A stretch of 64,000 nucleotides of DNA from Deroplatys truncata (taxonomy: Eukaryota > Arthropoda > Insecta > Mantodea > Mantidae). The position numbers were made by a program, and so were the translations under genes. Positions 1-11,124 of the stretch are shown here, piece after piece (within the stretch, counting starts at the first letter, position 1; each line of letters starts with the position of its first letter). The notes below the pieces were generated by a model. That model ran no database searches, was not told where the DNA came from, and saw only the letters and a program-made list of their open reading frames with translations. The stretch lies in contig CM060975.1 of NCBI GenBank assembly GCA_030765065.1, forward strand, positions 260,037,816-260,101,815, given 5' to 3'.

Positions 1-30
1 AAGTCATGTGAATAAAACATATTAGATGTT
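1..30 (-). repeat. HINE-like repeat, 5' tip only (copy a)
   Basis: The first 30 bases match the end of the main repeat family of this window, in the orientation where the 5' tip reads rightwards (AAGTCATGTGA, then a degenerate form of CACATCAGA). The rest of the copy lies outside the window. Confidence 0.6.
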
Positions 31-89
31 TTCTTGTTCATGCAAGGAGAACGGGATTTCAAAGCTATCACATAGTGACCAGCTTTCGC

Positions 90-246
90 TTTAGCTTTCT
101 GTACTATTCTTATATCTATAACAAAATGTGTAACGAAGGTTTATTTGTATTAACAGGAAGCAGACAGAACAATAAGCTTTTGTAAGAATAGAGTGTAAAA
201 GAGTGAGTAGAGAAAGTCATATGAACCCAATACTTTTAGATTTTTT
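90..246 (-). repeat. HINE-like repeat, 5' terminal piece (copy b)
   Basis: This segment carries the family's 5' terminal part: the ACAAAATGTGTAACG block, then GTAGAGAAAGTCATATGA near 210-225. It belongs to the diverged subfamily also seen at 25.1 kb and 57.1 kb. It lies in the same orientation as copy a, so two truncated 5' ends sit in tandem. Confidence 0.65.
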
Positions 247-714
247 TATGTCTTCCTAGATTCTTATTTCTAATTTGTTCTGTTTTTAGCAATTTATTCC
301 TTATAAATTACTTTAAAATGTTATGCTTGGAGGGAATATTTTGTTGAGTGAAATAATTTAATAATATATTAAAATTAAAATACAGCTGTTAATAATATTT
401 TTTCATTTTCAGAAAAACTGATTGCTTGGAAATAAAATGGTAAGTGTATAATTAACAACATATTTTATAAAAATATTAACTTTAGAAATTAAAATACACA
501 AGTAACAGTCTACATCTCTGTCTCAGCCCTATGTTTACAATCATATATTTATGACTTCTTTGTTATATTCCATTTATATTCCGCCTTTAACGTCTACGGT
601 CATATCGGCGACTTTTTACCTTAACAATTGCTCATTAGGAATAATGTTCATTCTTTTACAGAGGTGTTGACCTTTGGCATGGCTTTTGGTTATTACATTA
701 AATTCACATACACA
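247..714. other. No gene seen; AT-rich spacer
   Basis: AT-rich sequence without a recognisable coding block, tRNA-like box or repeat shared with the rest of the window. Confidence 0.5.
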
Positions 715-955
715 TTCCCGAGGTCACGGGTTCAAACCCGGCGGAGGGTGATGGATTTTTTTTTCCGGCGTAAAAATCCTTAGCATGGCTTCCTTCGGAA
801 GGGAAGTAAAGCCGGTGGTTCCGTGTCGTAATTTTACAGCATGTAAAAGAACCTCAAGCCTGATAAAGAGCAAATAACTTGCTTAAACGTGCCATAGAAG
901 GCACGTACAGGTCAGTAATGGACCTTGCGGTTTTTAAGATAGGTTTGGGTTATGT
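715..955 (+). repeat. tRNA-derived SINE, family S1, copy 1
   Basis: There is a Pol III B-box-like GGTTCAAACCC at about 729, followed by the family body (GTAAAAATCCTTAGCATGG, then CTTCCTTCGGAAGGGAAG, then a CCGGTGGT block and AACCTCAAGCCTGATAAAGAG). The same body recurs at 5.7 kb (minus), 10.8 kb and 45.5 kb. Here the tail after about 895 differs from the other copies, so it is 3' truncated or fused to another repeat. The A-box half of the tRNA head is not clear. tRNA-derived SINEs move using LINE machinery and encode no protein. Confidence 0.8.
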
Positions 956-1167
956 ATATATGAATCAATATTGATGTAATTTGCTTTTATTTACTGCACT
1001 AAGCTTCCAATGTACTATATGCTATGGTTTTGCATTCAAACGTTTATCTTTTCATCTTCTTTCATTGACAGAAACAGTTATCTAAACCAAATTATATGGT
1101 ATTCTTTAATCTACGGTCTTAGGTATAAAGCTGAACAATCCATTGCAAATTATGCTCATAAAGTTTG

Positions 1168-2507
1168 TACAGGGTGATTTATGAAGAACTGGCACATTTA
1201 TTTCTTTAATTATTCTGTTCGAAATTCACTCAATGCCCCAATTTTAGCACCAAATTAAGTAGAATGTTCTGTAGTTTCGTTTGCGTGACAATAGATACGT
1301 AGATGTTCATATTTTATTCGTAATTATTAGTTTTATTGTCGGCAACTGTTTTTGAGATTGTGTTCTAGTCAACTGAAAATGGAGTGCACATTAAATGAAC
1401 GGCTTTTCCTTGTAAAACGATACCGGATTACGAATTCAATTACAGCAACTCAAATGGCATAACAGAGAAAATTTGGTGTTTGGAATCCTCCCCAAAGAAA
1501 CATAATACTGCGACTGGTAAAAAAAATTGGAAACAACTGGATCTCTGGTGAGTTAAAAAGACAAAACTCGCTCATCTAAGTTGTTGACGTAAGAGCACGA
1601 CTGGATCAGTCACCCAGAAAATCATTAAGATGTTTGTCGCAGGAGAGGGTACAGCTACTCAATGTGTCAGAGAGCTGTGAAAAGCGTAGGTCTAAGCCAT
1701 ATAGGATTATGGTTGTCCATCAGTTACAGGGTCCAGTTGAGGATAGACGACTCAATTATTTTCGTTATTTTCAGACGTTCATTGTGCAAAATCCTGCCAT
1801 ATTATCCATCTCATGGTTCACAGATGAAGCATGGTTCCATTTATCCGACTATGTGAACTCAAATAACTAACGCTATTGGGCAGTGAAAAACCATGTTATT
1901 CATGAAGCACCTATGCACCAGGTTAAAATCGGAGTTTGGTGCGCAATATCCGCACAGAGAATAGTGAGGCCAAATTTTTTTAAAACAATGTGAACACTGC
2001 AGAGTACCGACGGATTTTCATGGAATTTGCTGAGCAACTAGACTATGTAGACCTGAGTCAAGGATATTTTCATCAGGACGGCACTACATGCCATACATCA
2101 AATGAATCCATGGTACTAATTGCAAGTTTCTTTGACGAACGGATAATTTCCAGAAACCTGTGGCCACCGAGATCTCCGGATTTGAATCGCTGGACTTCTT
2201 TTTATGGGGTTACTTAAAATACAGGGTTTATGCCACACGTCCCCAGACGTTGGACAATCTGAAGCACAACATTACACAGGAGATTCAAGCTATTGACAAC
2301 AGAGTCCTCCAAAGAATGGCCAGTGACATGGAACGAAGTGTTGAGTTGTACCTTATGCAGAGGGATAACATTTTCAACATTTGCTATAGAGGTAAATAAT
2401 CTCCCAAAATTTCTCTGTATTTCAAGTATAATAAGTTGTCGCTAGCATAACTCGTTTTGAAACAATTAAAGAAATAAATGTGGCAGTTCTTCTTATATCA
2501 CCCTGTA
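1168..2507 (+). mobile_element. Tc1/mariner-superfamily DNA transposon, complete but dead
   Basis: A 1.34-kb element bounded by imperfect TIRs of about 50 bp. The left end begins TACAGGGTGATTTATGAAG and the right end, reverse-complemented, begins TACAGGGTGATATAAGAAG; both continue into an AACTG.CACATTTATTTCTTTAATT block. The TA at each end fits the TA target duplication of this superfamily. Inside lies one plus-strand transposase pseudogene. Both ends are present, so this is the best preserved autonomous-type element in the window. Confidence 0.9.
1379..2399 (+). pseudogene. mariner-like transposase pseudogene
   Basis: The frame can be followed from an ATG at 1379 to a TAA at 2397, broken by several stops and shifts (stops near 1460, 1868 and 1990, plus a frame change near 2200). 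The order of recognisable blocks is: an N-terminal helix-turn-helix-type region (ERLFLVKRYR); the first catalytic block WFTDEAWFHLSDYVNS near 1815; GVWCAIS near 1930; a second block GYFHQDGTTCHT near 2062; then RSPDL near 2170; and a C-terminal LWGYLKYRVYATRP block. These are the DDE positions of insect mariner-like transposases, which cut and paste DNA at TA sites. About 340 codons is normal length. The stops show it is no longer functional. Confidence 0.88.
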
Positions 2508-3039
2508 CTATTATAGCAGCTCATATTACATAATGCCCCTTATTGGGAAAGGATAGTTCTCCCTAGTAGCTACTTAAATATACTCTGGTTTATGGTATTA
2601 CTTATAAATTTACATCCTAGGTACCTATGTTCCTTTATGTATGGTGTGATTGTATGATAGTGATGTATAGGTATGCATGGTTCCTTCATACCGATTCCTC
2701 ATTCATTACTTAACACTCATTCTGCCTATAATGACTGACAGGGATCATTTTTATACCTGTGTTAAAACATAATTGATGCATTATTTTGGCATTCTTTAGC
2801 TATTGTGATTACGTTGAATGAGATAACCAAAAATGTTCTTAATTAATCTGTTTCATCTTTATGCTTTAAAGTAAAGTCAGAGCAAAAAAGATACAAATCA
2901 CACAAATTTATGCATTTTTTCAACGAAATTGTTGCTCACAGAATACAGATTCAGATATTAATGTAATTGGTGTAATCAGTTCCATTTGTGGCAATAGTCT
3001 GGAACATTAAACCACCACAATGAAGATTCATTTCTTCTG
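2508..3039. other. No gene seen
   Basis: AT-rich spacer between the mariner element and the piggyBac remnant. No open frame or repeat recognised. Confidence 0.45.
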
Positions 3040-3600
3040 GCCCTTTTGGTAACAAACTGCACATTATATTTTCTCCTTCACACTTACCACACACAGGCTT
3101 GTTGCATTGTGCAAACAAGTTTGCAGTTCGATTTCCTTTGCAAGAGATTCTGACCCTGCTTGTTTTCGCTTATTGCCTGCATTCCGGTCAACATCAATCT
3201 GAGGGACCTTCACGATTGTTGTCCAATCCTCTTTGGGAATGAATGGTGCACACAGTTTAAATATAAATTTTCTTCGGCTCAAGTTTTTCTGCCCAGTTAC
3301 CTCTTTATACAGGACCCAAGTATTTACAGCTGATATATAAAGTACATTGAAAAACACGCGCATTGGCCAACGAAGAGATCTGGACTTGGTGGTGTAAAGG
3401 CGCAACCTTCGGTCCACCACGTTGACGCCAAACTTGGTCTGATTGTTGAACTGGACTGTCTCTGGAGTTTCCTTCAAGTTATCGCTGATCTGCACTGTTG
3501 TGTTTAATGTGCTCAACGACAAAGAATTGTTGTTCTTTTTTCCTTGGTACACAGTCAGGGTTGTATCATCTTCAACTTTTCTGAACAGAGAAGTCGAACA
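3040..3600 (-). pseudogene. piggyBac-type transposase, C-terminal remnant
   Basis: A 162-codon open frame (3552 down to 3064) matches the end of the piggyBac (DDE_Tnp_1_7) catalytic domain. The block TKFGVNVVDRRLRLYTT holds the conserved aspartate of the 'GVD..D' motif. It is followed by SLRWPMRVFFNVLYISAVN and WVLYKEVTG, the helix region after the last catalytic residue in this family. In-frame similarity extends upstream to about 3600 (LFRKVEDDTTLTVYQGKK). The usual cysteine-rich tail should come next, but only degraded traces lie below 3100. The N-terminal two thirds is missing and a HINE-like fragment lies close upstream. Full piggyBac transposases are near 550-600 residues, so this is a non-functional fragment. 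Confidence 0.85.
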
Positions 3601-3759
3601 GAACTATTGATTTTCTATCTTTGCTATAGGTGGCATCTCTCTTATATTTTTTCTTACAAGTTTTGCCTACAAGTTTGAAACAACAACCACTATACTCAGG
3701 TCGAGTACTTCGGGGACTGTCCTCGTATGCCAGAGAAGGCTCTGGAAGAGAGGTATTTT

Positions 3760-3924
3760 GGAAGGGGGTAATTGCTAGTTATTTTTTCGCATCCCTGCAA
3801 GATACTGAACTTAAATACCAAGTTTGGTACTTAATCCACTTTTCGTTTTTGTGTTGTACTATTCAAATAGAATTTTAGGGTGAAATACAATACTTCCTCT
3901 TACGTACCATGGGCAGAGAAAGTA
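3760..3924 (+). repeat. HINE-like repeat, 3' part (copy c)
   Basis: Family 3' blocks are present in order: TCGCATCC.TGCAAGATACTGAAC, AAATACCAAGTTTGGT, a CGTTTTTG.GTT block, AATACAATACTTCC and a terminal GAGAAAGTAA. The (CA)n tract and the 5' half are missing. Confidence 0.75.
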
Positions 3925-5508
3925 AAAAGCGACGGATCTTATGAGCTATTTGAGAGTTTCTCTTTAAGCTCCTACTGCTTCTCGCTTCTTATCACTAGCT
4001 CATCCTCTCCTTCTAAACCCTGCGCAACCAGTACATATCCCGATAGGGAGTATTTCCTTCTCTTGTTCTAGATTTTCAGGTTGGGGTTTTGCGAGTCATT
4101 GGGGTGCCAAATGTGGTCAATTGTACAGCCTATGTGCAGTTCCATAGACAGGATCATTCGTGGTAACTTTCTTGCTTGCAGAATCTCTTCTTTCTTCCAT
4201 CTGTTAACAAATTTCCCTATGACAGAGTTACGCAAGGCTGGCTTTCTAATTGGAAGCTGATGTAAAATGTCTATGTTCATAAGAAATTGGAACATCCTGC
4301 ACTCTCGCCAAATTGAACACTCGTCGTACAGGTCTTCACCGGGAGATACAACTTATACTGAGATTGCAAATTCTTGAATGTTATTTTAGATTCTCGACAT
4401 CTCCTTTGTTCATTTCCCTGGTAGTTTTGTTCCTCGCGAAACTCCTTTTTATCACTTATAGTCAAAGGGTTTCTTACTAATCAATTTGTAAAAGTATAAA
4501 AGAACAAAGTATTAAATCTTTAGAGATTGTAGCTCTTTCACAAGTTTTATTCCACAAAAATGTCCTAACTCTTTTTTGTTTATTATTCAGAAGCTCTACA
4601 CTTCGGATACCTCATTAATAAACATAATATTTCCCACTTTGTTTAGAACGACAAAGGAGAAATAGAGCCACGTTTTTAATGTTCGCTGAGAATCCGGCAA
4701 TATAAAACAACTAATGCATACAAACCAACAAAGAGGCAACTTTTTTTCTCTCCGCCTGGAAATTGCCAGAGCTAACATGAAATGTTTGCACGAAAAACCA
4801 CAGCATAGTCGATAGTTAATTAAACGCCGCAGCTTAATATTCCCTTTTAATCCTTCACTGACAGAAAAATATGAGAACGAATTAATTTGATCGAGCTCAC
4901 CACAGCGGTTAAATATTCTCAGCAGGTGGTAATTACTCAATTGTTTGAGTTGATACGTTTGCAACATTTCTATTTGATGCTATCGCGTCATTGTCCATTG
5001 GTTCCCACATTTTACGCCTGGAAAACGAACCTAAAAACTCATTAAAATGTTTAATTGCAGAGTGCATTGTCTGGTGAATACCACTCCGTCCAATTAGCGA
5101 CCTCTGTACTCATGTCGTCATATCTTTCCCGTTGCATTAGCCTGTCACTGTTTATCGTTTTCATTATATGTTGCTATTCGGATTATGCATACAAGATTTG
5201 CATGAAGATTCTAAATCAGAGGATTAGCTCAAATTATAATTATATTTCCCGTGTTCCTTTAGCACCACCATAAACAATCGTTCATTCCTGTTTAAACTCT
5301 AAATCAACTAACTTCAAAACCCCAAAACTAAAAAAAAAAAAAACATATTCGATTTATAAACGTTATTAACACTTTTAATAACACAATTAAAGATGAAATA
5401 TGGGAGATTTTAAATAAAAAGGTAATAGCATTACATCAACTAATACAAACAATTAGAGTTAGGAAGAAACTAAAATAAAATTGTCACACAACTATTCTTA
5501 AATACAAT
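3925..5508. other. Unassigned; minus-strand open frames without recognised homology
   Basis: Three moderately long minus-strand frames exist: 4295-4068 (75 codons, basic, containing ARKLPRMILSMELHIGC), 4465-4277 (62 codons) and 4967-4596 (123 codons). I recognise none. The first has protein-like composition and could be a transposon scrap. The 123-codon frame begins with an ordinary ATG but shows no domain. A run of A residues lies at about 5330. Confidence 0.35.
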
Positions 5509-5655
5509 GTCTCTGTAGCCCGGTGGTTAGCATGCTAATCTGCAAGTGCATAGGTCCCGGATTCGTTTCTCGGCCGGAGGATGGACATGTTTGTTTATCC
5601 AATATTATTCCCTACCTTCCCTAGAGTCTGGAAATACAAATGTGTATGTTTTGTT
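5509..5655 (+). repeat. tRNA-derived SINE, family S2
   Basis: The head resembles a tRNA: A-box-like TAGCCCGGTGGTTAGCAT at about 5517 and B-box-like GGTCCCGGATTCGTTTC near 5551. The flanks cannot pair as an acceptor stem, so it is a SINE head and not a tRNA gene. The body runs into an AT-rich tail, and S1 copy 2 follows in the opposite orientation. Confidence 0.65.
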
Positions 5656-5659
5656 TTTT

Positions 5660-5895
5660 ATTTATTTATGGACTCTCTTTGACTGCTATGGTTCTTAGCG
5701 TCCCATTCCACATTGGACGTGAAAGATCGGATATTTTACTCAGCGCCTCTTTATCAGGCTTGAGGTTCTTTTACGTGCCGTAAATCTACGACATGGGACC
5801 ACCGGCTGTATTTCCCTTCCGAAGGAAGCCATGCTAAGGATTTATACGCCCGAAAAATGTCATTGCCCTCCGCCGGGTTTGGACCTTTATGCCTT
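5660..5895 (-). repeat. tRNA-derived SINE, family S1, copy 2
   Basis: Reverse-complement copy of the S1 body: B-box relic AAACCCGGCGGAGGGC at about 5877-5862, then the GCCATGCTAAGGATT..ACG block, TTCCTTCCGAAGG, and the 3' part ending in TCCATAAATAAA. It retains the full 3' end that copy 1 lacks. Confidence 0.85.
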
Positions 5896-6129
5896 ACGGT
5901 ATTCAAATTTGGGAAATGAAAAATTTGTGGGAAATTGTGGATAGTGTGTAGTTCATTCTGCAAAGAAATTCTCGGCTTACCAATTGCAGCTGTAAACGAA
6001 GTTGCTCAAATAGAAATGGGGAGAGTTATAGACAAGGTTTGATTATGGAGAGACTTTTAAAACAATGGCACAGGATTTTAAACCTAAATAATGACAGCCT
6101 AGTTAAGTAATGTTTAATATTTCAGGAAC

Positions 6130-6770
6130 CATTTCTAGCAAAGTGCGGCTGAGTGGTCTGGAAATATTTTAGAGTATTGAATTACGATATATATGGAGGA
6201 AAAAAGAAACCAAATTTTTGGAAAAATACAATAAGATGTTTTGAAAACATAGAAATACAAACATTATTTAGTAATTTATCGGGAAGACCACTGAAATTTT
6301 GTCAGGTTGAAATGGGTATGGGAAAGGGAAAATTATATTGTCAAAACTAATAAGGAAAAAAGAGAGTATGAGCGAGAACGGGTGTGTCGAAGTTAAAAAG
6401 TGAAAGAGAAGGCTTTATTCAAGGGAAATGTCCATTATGTGGGGGGAAAGAAGACTCAGATGATACAGTATTTGATTGTAAGGAAACTGAAAACTGGAGA
6501 AATGATTTCATTAAGTTTAAAAGGGACAAAAGAGCAATGTTGAGGAAAATATTCATGAAGAGGGCCGGAGTGTGGGACAGTATTTATTTACAGCTAAAAA
6601 GAAGTGGAAACGGAGAGTGAAGAGACAAGAAGAAAATTAATAGGTATGTAACAGTATAACGTATGTGAAGTGATATCTACTAAATGAGTGGCCAGGGCCA
6701 AATTTTCAGTACGCAACCCTATATATTGTAAATTTCTTAGCACTAAATAAATAAATATGTTAAATACACT
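6130..6770 (+). pseudogene. non-LTR retrotransposon (LINE), 3' end of ORF2
   Basis: A plus-strand frame (6384-6620) carries a cysteine block CPLCGGKEDSDDTVFDCKET followed by ENWRNDF. This is the zinc-knuckle-like C-terminus seen after the RNase H or reverse transcriptase region of many insect LINE ORF2 proteins. A second frame (6153-6350) upstream looks like the preceding linker but is offset by stops. The sequence ends in an AAATAAATAAATA tail near 6745, as expected for a LINE 3' end. It is 5' truncated and dead. Confidence 0.65.
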
Positions 6771-6849
6771 GTATTTAATTTCATTTTATATGTTTAAAAC
6801 ATCTAAATAATAAATTTCAAACTTTTGGAGATAGTTTACTTAACGAAGG

Positions 6850-7757
6850 TTGCATTCTTCTGGGATTTCAAAATTGTTTGAAATTAATTCAGAATAGAGC
6901 TAAATTTTCTCGTAAGGCCAGTAAAAAAAAACAAATGATCTACTGAATCCTACTCTCCACAACCACAGTAGGAAACATCTTTAATTTGTCTTCTGTGTAA
7001 GTGTTCAGGTATAGATATTTGTCCTGATCTGATTCTAAGACAATAGCTGTTACATTTCAAGGATATAACCAGGAATATTTGGCACAATTTTTTGAATATT
7101 GTAACATTAGTTTATCCGATTTTCTTACCATTATCGACTACTAATTTTTTCATGTCTTAAAATATATGTATATGGCAAACTAGTCAATGAATTCTCGTTT
7201 TTATCTGCCTAAATTTGCTAATGTATCTAACATTTCGTTGTCTTTAATGTTCCCATGTCCAGAAATCCAAAAAAAAAAAAAATGACAGATGTATTGTTTG
7301 TTTTTAGATATTACATTCTTTAAATTCAGTAAGTGACAGCTACAATTGGAATAGTATTAAACTGATTTTGGTGATTCTAAATGTGAAAGACAACCTGTTA
7401 AAATTACTAAATTCTTTAGAAAATTCTGAGTTGCATAAATAATAAGTTGCTTAATAGCAAACATTTTAGCATTAAATACAGGTCTACAAGACATTGGCTT
7501 AAATTCTTTTGAAATGAGATTTTAAATATAGAAGGTAGCACCTATCATTTTGAACCATCACTATATACCACTGTGGCCAAATTACACATCATGTTAACAC
7601 GAAGTACATTTAATAATTTCTTGTTTATATCAGTATTACACATATTGTACTGGACAAGATCTACTTCATGTATGGGTGTCTCATAAGAATGTGAGAAATA
7701 AGGATAGATATAAAACGGATAGACGGTTTCTTTATATTCATTAACTAACTGAAAAGC
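6850..7757 (-). pseudogene. I-clade-like LINE ORF2 relic with RNase H domain
   Basis: Reading the minus strand from 7757 downwards, RNase H landmarks appear in order: VVYSDGSK (first catalytic aspartate) near 7565; PVFNAKMFAIKQLIIYATQ near 7465; VILTGCLSHLESP, where the usual TDS is changed, near 7390; then WISGHGNIKDNEMLDTLAN near 7260. A C-terminal block follows (VLRIRSGQ..IPEHLHRRQIKDVSYCGCGE) near 7040-6960. This is the order of the RNase H and C-terminal cysteine region of I-type LINEs, which degrade the RNA strand after target-primed reverse transcription. Many stops and the missing reverse transcriptase mark it as a fossil. Its 5' side stops exactly where the direct repeat at 7760 begins. 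Confidence 0.72.
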
Positions 7758-7759
7758 CT

Positions 7760-8170
7760 TGTGGCGGAATTATTAAAGGGGTCTCTGCTTCGACAGAAGA
7801 TGACGACTAATCTTTTAGTTGTAAGATTTCGTCATAAATTAATGTAGGTTCGTAGAAAATAATAACGTTAAGTAATGAGCGATGAGATCTGCAATATCCT
7901 CAAGACGTGATACGAGGAAGGTTTATCTTGTTTGATATATTATCAAAGATGAAATGAATTTAATTTCCAAATACAAATATAGGTCAACATAAAACATATC
8001 TACAGTCCCTCAATAAATATAAAATACAATTATGATAATGACATTAAGAGCATGCAAATAGCACAATACGTAAATTTAACATCAAATGAAATCAATTATG
8101 TATTTTCCATATGTTAACTTAAACAGGTAAGTTAAATGTGTTTTATGTTTGATTTTATTGATCCTTTCTG
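7760..8170. repeat. Direct repeat DR, left copy (possible LTR)
   Basis: About 410 bp, starting TGTGGCGGAATTATTAAA, that recurs in the same orientation at 15639-16322. Shared blocks include GAGCGATGAGATCT, CGTGATACGAGGAAG, TTTGATATATTATCAAA, TAAATATAAAATA and TTGATTTTATTGATCCTTT. Two diverged copies in direct orientation 7.9 kb apart are compatible with LTRs. The right copy has about 265 extra bases. Confidence 0.7.
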
Positions 8171-8740
8171 TTTCAAATACCTCTTATAGTGTTATTCAAA
8201 TTTTAGTGAATATAATTTTAATAAAACTACAACCCCTGTGAATTTGTGTATTGCTTGTTTGAGTCTTACTTTATATGTATTAAATTGAAGAAATCGAGTA
8301 TTTTTCCTAATAATGAAGTCAGCTGTTGTATGTAGAGATGAAATCCAATTATTGTGTAACAATGATGAAAGCAAGCGTTGCGTTAAAATGTTTATGCGTC
8401 ATTGCCCGTTTCTTAATACATAAAACACTAGTCTGCATTTTCAAACTTTTTGTCACATGATTTCTTAAAAGTAGGTGTTCTTGAATCAAGTTTTTATGCT
8501 GATTCCAGAAATAACTTCAGTTTTTTTTCTATCACTTCAGGTTTTTGCACAAAATAAGAAGTAATGTTTTGACAAGTTTACTAATGAGCGTAGAAAAGTA
8601 TTTAAATACCATTTCACACAAGGTAAGTTTTTATTCAAGAAATATTTTAAGAATACTCTCAAGAACTCTCCTAATTTAATTCACGACTACATTTTAACAA
8701 AACAAGAAGCCAAAGTGTTTCATTTAATTTTTTTCAAACT
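8171..8740. other. No gene seen
   Basis: AT-rich sequence between the left direct repeat and the pseudogene. If the flanking repeats are LTRs, this would be the end of the element's interior next to its 3' LTR. No polymerase or integrase motif was found. Confidence 0.4.
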
Positions 8741-8744
8741 TTCT

Positions 8745-10370
8745 CTTCTTTGACTTCCTTGCAGATCTTTGAAGATGACTGTCCCTCCTCAACATCCAAC
8801 AGTAGTCGGCCATCATAGTTTCATTCCATCTCCCCTGGACCTCCTCTCTATTTCCTTAATATCTTGGTGAAAACGTTCACCCTGCTCCTCACTATAATCT
8901 CCCAGATTTTCTGGAAAGTATAGTCGATACGTGAATGCAGAAAATGCACCTTTACACTCATATTACAACCCATCTTCTTGAAATCTTCCAACATTGTTTC
9001 GACAACGGCCTTGTAATTAGGATCTTTGTTATTGCCCAAGAAGTTTTCAGTAACTGATTGGAAGGCGGTCCATGCTTCTATTTCTCTCTCATTCATTGAC
9101 TTCTCAAAATCTTCATCCTTCACCAATTTCTTTATTTGAGGACCAACAAAAATTCCAGTCTTTAATTTGTCTTGCGTAATGAAGGGAAATTTATCGGAAA
9201 GGTACTTGAAGCAGGGTCCATCCTGTGGTAGATCCCTTACAAATTGCTTCATCAAGCCCAATTTTATGTGTACTGGCGGAAGCAATATCTTTTGTCTCTC
9301 TACAAGCGGTTCGTGTAGGATGTTTTTAATTCCAGGCAACTAGCTTCTCCGCTGTGGCCATACTTTCACACTCCAATGTCTTTGCTTTGCCCTACTGTCC
9401 CATTCGCACAGAAAACAAGGCATTTTTGTGAACCCAGCGTTTTGTCTTAATAGTATTCCAATAACTTTGAAATCACCGCAGATACGCCATGTGTTCCTGG
9501 TATTGGATACTTGTTAAAAGTATCTTCATGTTTTCAACTGCCTCTTTCATTTGAACTGAATGTGCGACAGGAATGGACTCATACACGTTCCCATTATGCA
9601 GTAACACGCCTTTCAGGCTCCCCTTTGATGAATCTATAAAAACTCTCCACTGAGTAGGATCATCTTCAATGTCATAAAAGTGCATTAACTCGTTTATGTT
9701 ATTGCAGTAAACCAAGGACTCGATCTGTGAGAAAAAAGAAACTAGCTCTTATTCTCTGTGTCTGTACCATGATTCTTATTTTTAAGACGGGAGCCTAGTA
9801 ACTCTGCAGATTCCTTAGACAAATTTAAATCACGTACTAGATCATTTAGCTCACTCTGAGAGAACAGTTGTGAGTCGCGTAGTATTCAGGGCGGTAGACA
9901 TCATCAGAATCGTCTTCGATGATTGCATGAGGTTCACTTTCAACACCACCTTCTTCCAAGTTCTCTAAAACAACTGGAGGAAGAGGAGCAGGCGGATCTT
10001 CTCCATGTGGAACTGGTTGATTGAATACTTGGATACACAATGTGTTTCTTATTTTTCGAATTGCTCCCCTGAACATTAACTAAATAGAAATAACAGTTTT
10101 TAAGGTGGTCTTTAGGCTCCCTCCACACCATAGGAATTGCAAATGGCATGCATGATTTCATTCCTTTATCCACAATCTTAACCCCTCAACACAATAGCGG
10201 CAAACTGTCTTTGGAGCCCAAGCCTTGTCTTGGTCACCAAGTTTCATTTTAAAATAAGCATGGTACACTTTTTTCACAAAGTCTATTATATCAGTTTTTT
10301 GCTGAAGCACTGTATAATTTCCACAAATGTAGCAGAAAACATTGGATTGTTCACACACTTGCGTGTAGAC
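8745..10370 (-). pseudogene. Degraded copy of a multi-copy arthropod CxxC protein family of unknown function
   Basis: A single protein can be followed on the minus strand across several frames. N-terminal zinc-binding-like pairs come first: FCYICGNYT near 10330 and CRYC near 10195. Next is CMPFAIPMVWREPKDH near 10150, then a proline and acid-rich linker (10000-9880). After that come DPTQWRVFIDSSKGSLKGVL near 9650, CGDFKVIGILLRQ and CFLCEWDSR near 9400, then the long open frame 9339-8848 (KILLPPVHIKLGLMKQFV, GIFVGPQIKKL, a GCNMSVKVHFLHS block). A C-terminal EQGERFHQDI / MMADYCW block lies near 8850-8780. I know this block order from an uncharacterised family repeated many times in aphid, Hydra and other arthropod genomes. 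Its repetition suggests a mobile origin, but its reaction is unknown to me. At least two internal stops and three frame changes make this copy a pseudogene, although most of its length survives. Confidence 0.75.
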
Positions 10371-10811
10371 ATAATGTATTTATAACTTCAATCACGATAT
10401 AGCACTGGTAATGCAATCCTCTGATATTAACAAGAATGCCTAAATTACAAATAGCAACCAGCAGCTACAGGTGTAACAACCTAAAGACTTACAAGTCTGT
10501 ATTGAGAAATTTCCCTCCAAGAAGTGATAAATTTCCCTTCAACAATACTCATCATCTACTGGCTCAACTCTATATTTTTGAAATTAAATTGTGAAAAAAA
10601 CTAAAAGCAGTTCTGAAATCAGCATAAAAAGTGAGTCAGAATAAGTTATTAGTTTTCAGTCATTCGATATCATGCAGACTATTGTAATCATTGAAAAAAA
10701 TTATGGCGGATACATTTGAATATATACATTACAATGTATTTACTTTATCCTAAGTATTTTTAATTAATACTGGTCTTTAATATTTCACTTTATTTAAATA
10801 TCATTATCATC
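10371..10811. other. No gene seen
   Basis: AT-rich sequence upstream of the CxxC-family pseudogene. If the pseudogene belonged to a transposon, its 5' end would be here, but I see no inverted repeat matching the other side. Confidence 0.4.
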
Positions 10812-11085
10812 AACGCTTCATGCTAGCCTCTAGTTCCCGAGGTCGCAGGTTTAAACGCGGCGGAGTGTGATGGATTTTTTTCGGGCGTAAAAATCCTTAG
10901 TATGGCTTGCTTCGGAAGGGAAGTAAAGCCGGTGGTCCCGTGTCGTACGTGGATTAACGGCACGTAAAGGAACCTCAAGCCTGATAAAGAGGCCTCTGAG
11001 CAAAATTATCGGCTTTTCACGACCAACATAGAATGGGACGCTAAGGGCCACAGCAGTTAAAGAGCGTCCATAAATAAAACTCTAT
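10812..11085 (+). repeat. tRNA-derived SINE, family S1, copy 3
   Basis: The head has a degraded B box (CAGGTTTAAACGCGG near 10845), then the full S1 body (GTAAAAATCCTTAGTATGG, TTCGGAAGGGAAGTAAAGCC, CTCAAGCCTGATAAAGAGG) and the 3' part ending GAGCGTCCATAAATAAAA. This is the most complete S1 copy in the window and defines its 3' end. Confidence 0.88.
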
Positions 11086-11124
11086 TTAATTTAATTTATC
11101 ATCGACACTTCACGGTTTAGGAGA

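Noticed and set aside
4596-4967. 123-codon minus-strand frame as a possible host gene
   Set aside because: No recognisable domain, composition close to the background, no splice or promoter support.
5509-5580. Possible tRNA gene
   Set aside because: A- and B-box-like motifs are present but the ends cannot form an acceptor stem and the sequence continues into a SINE body.
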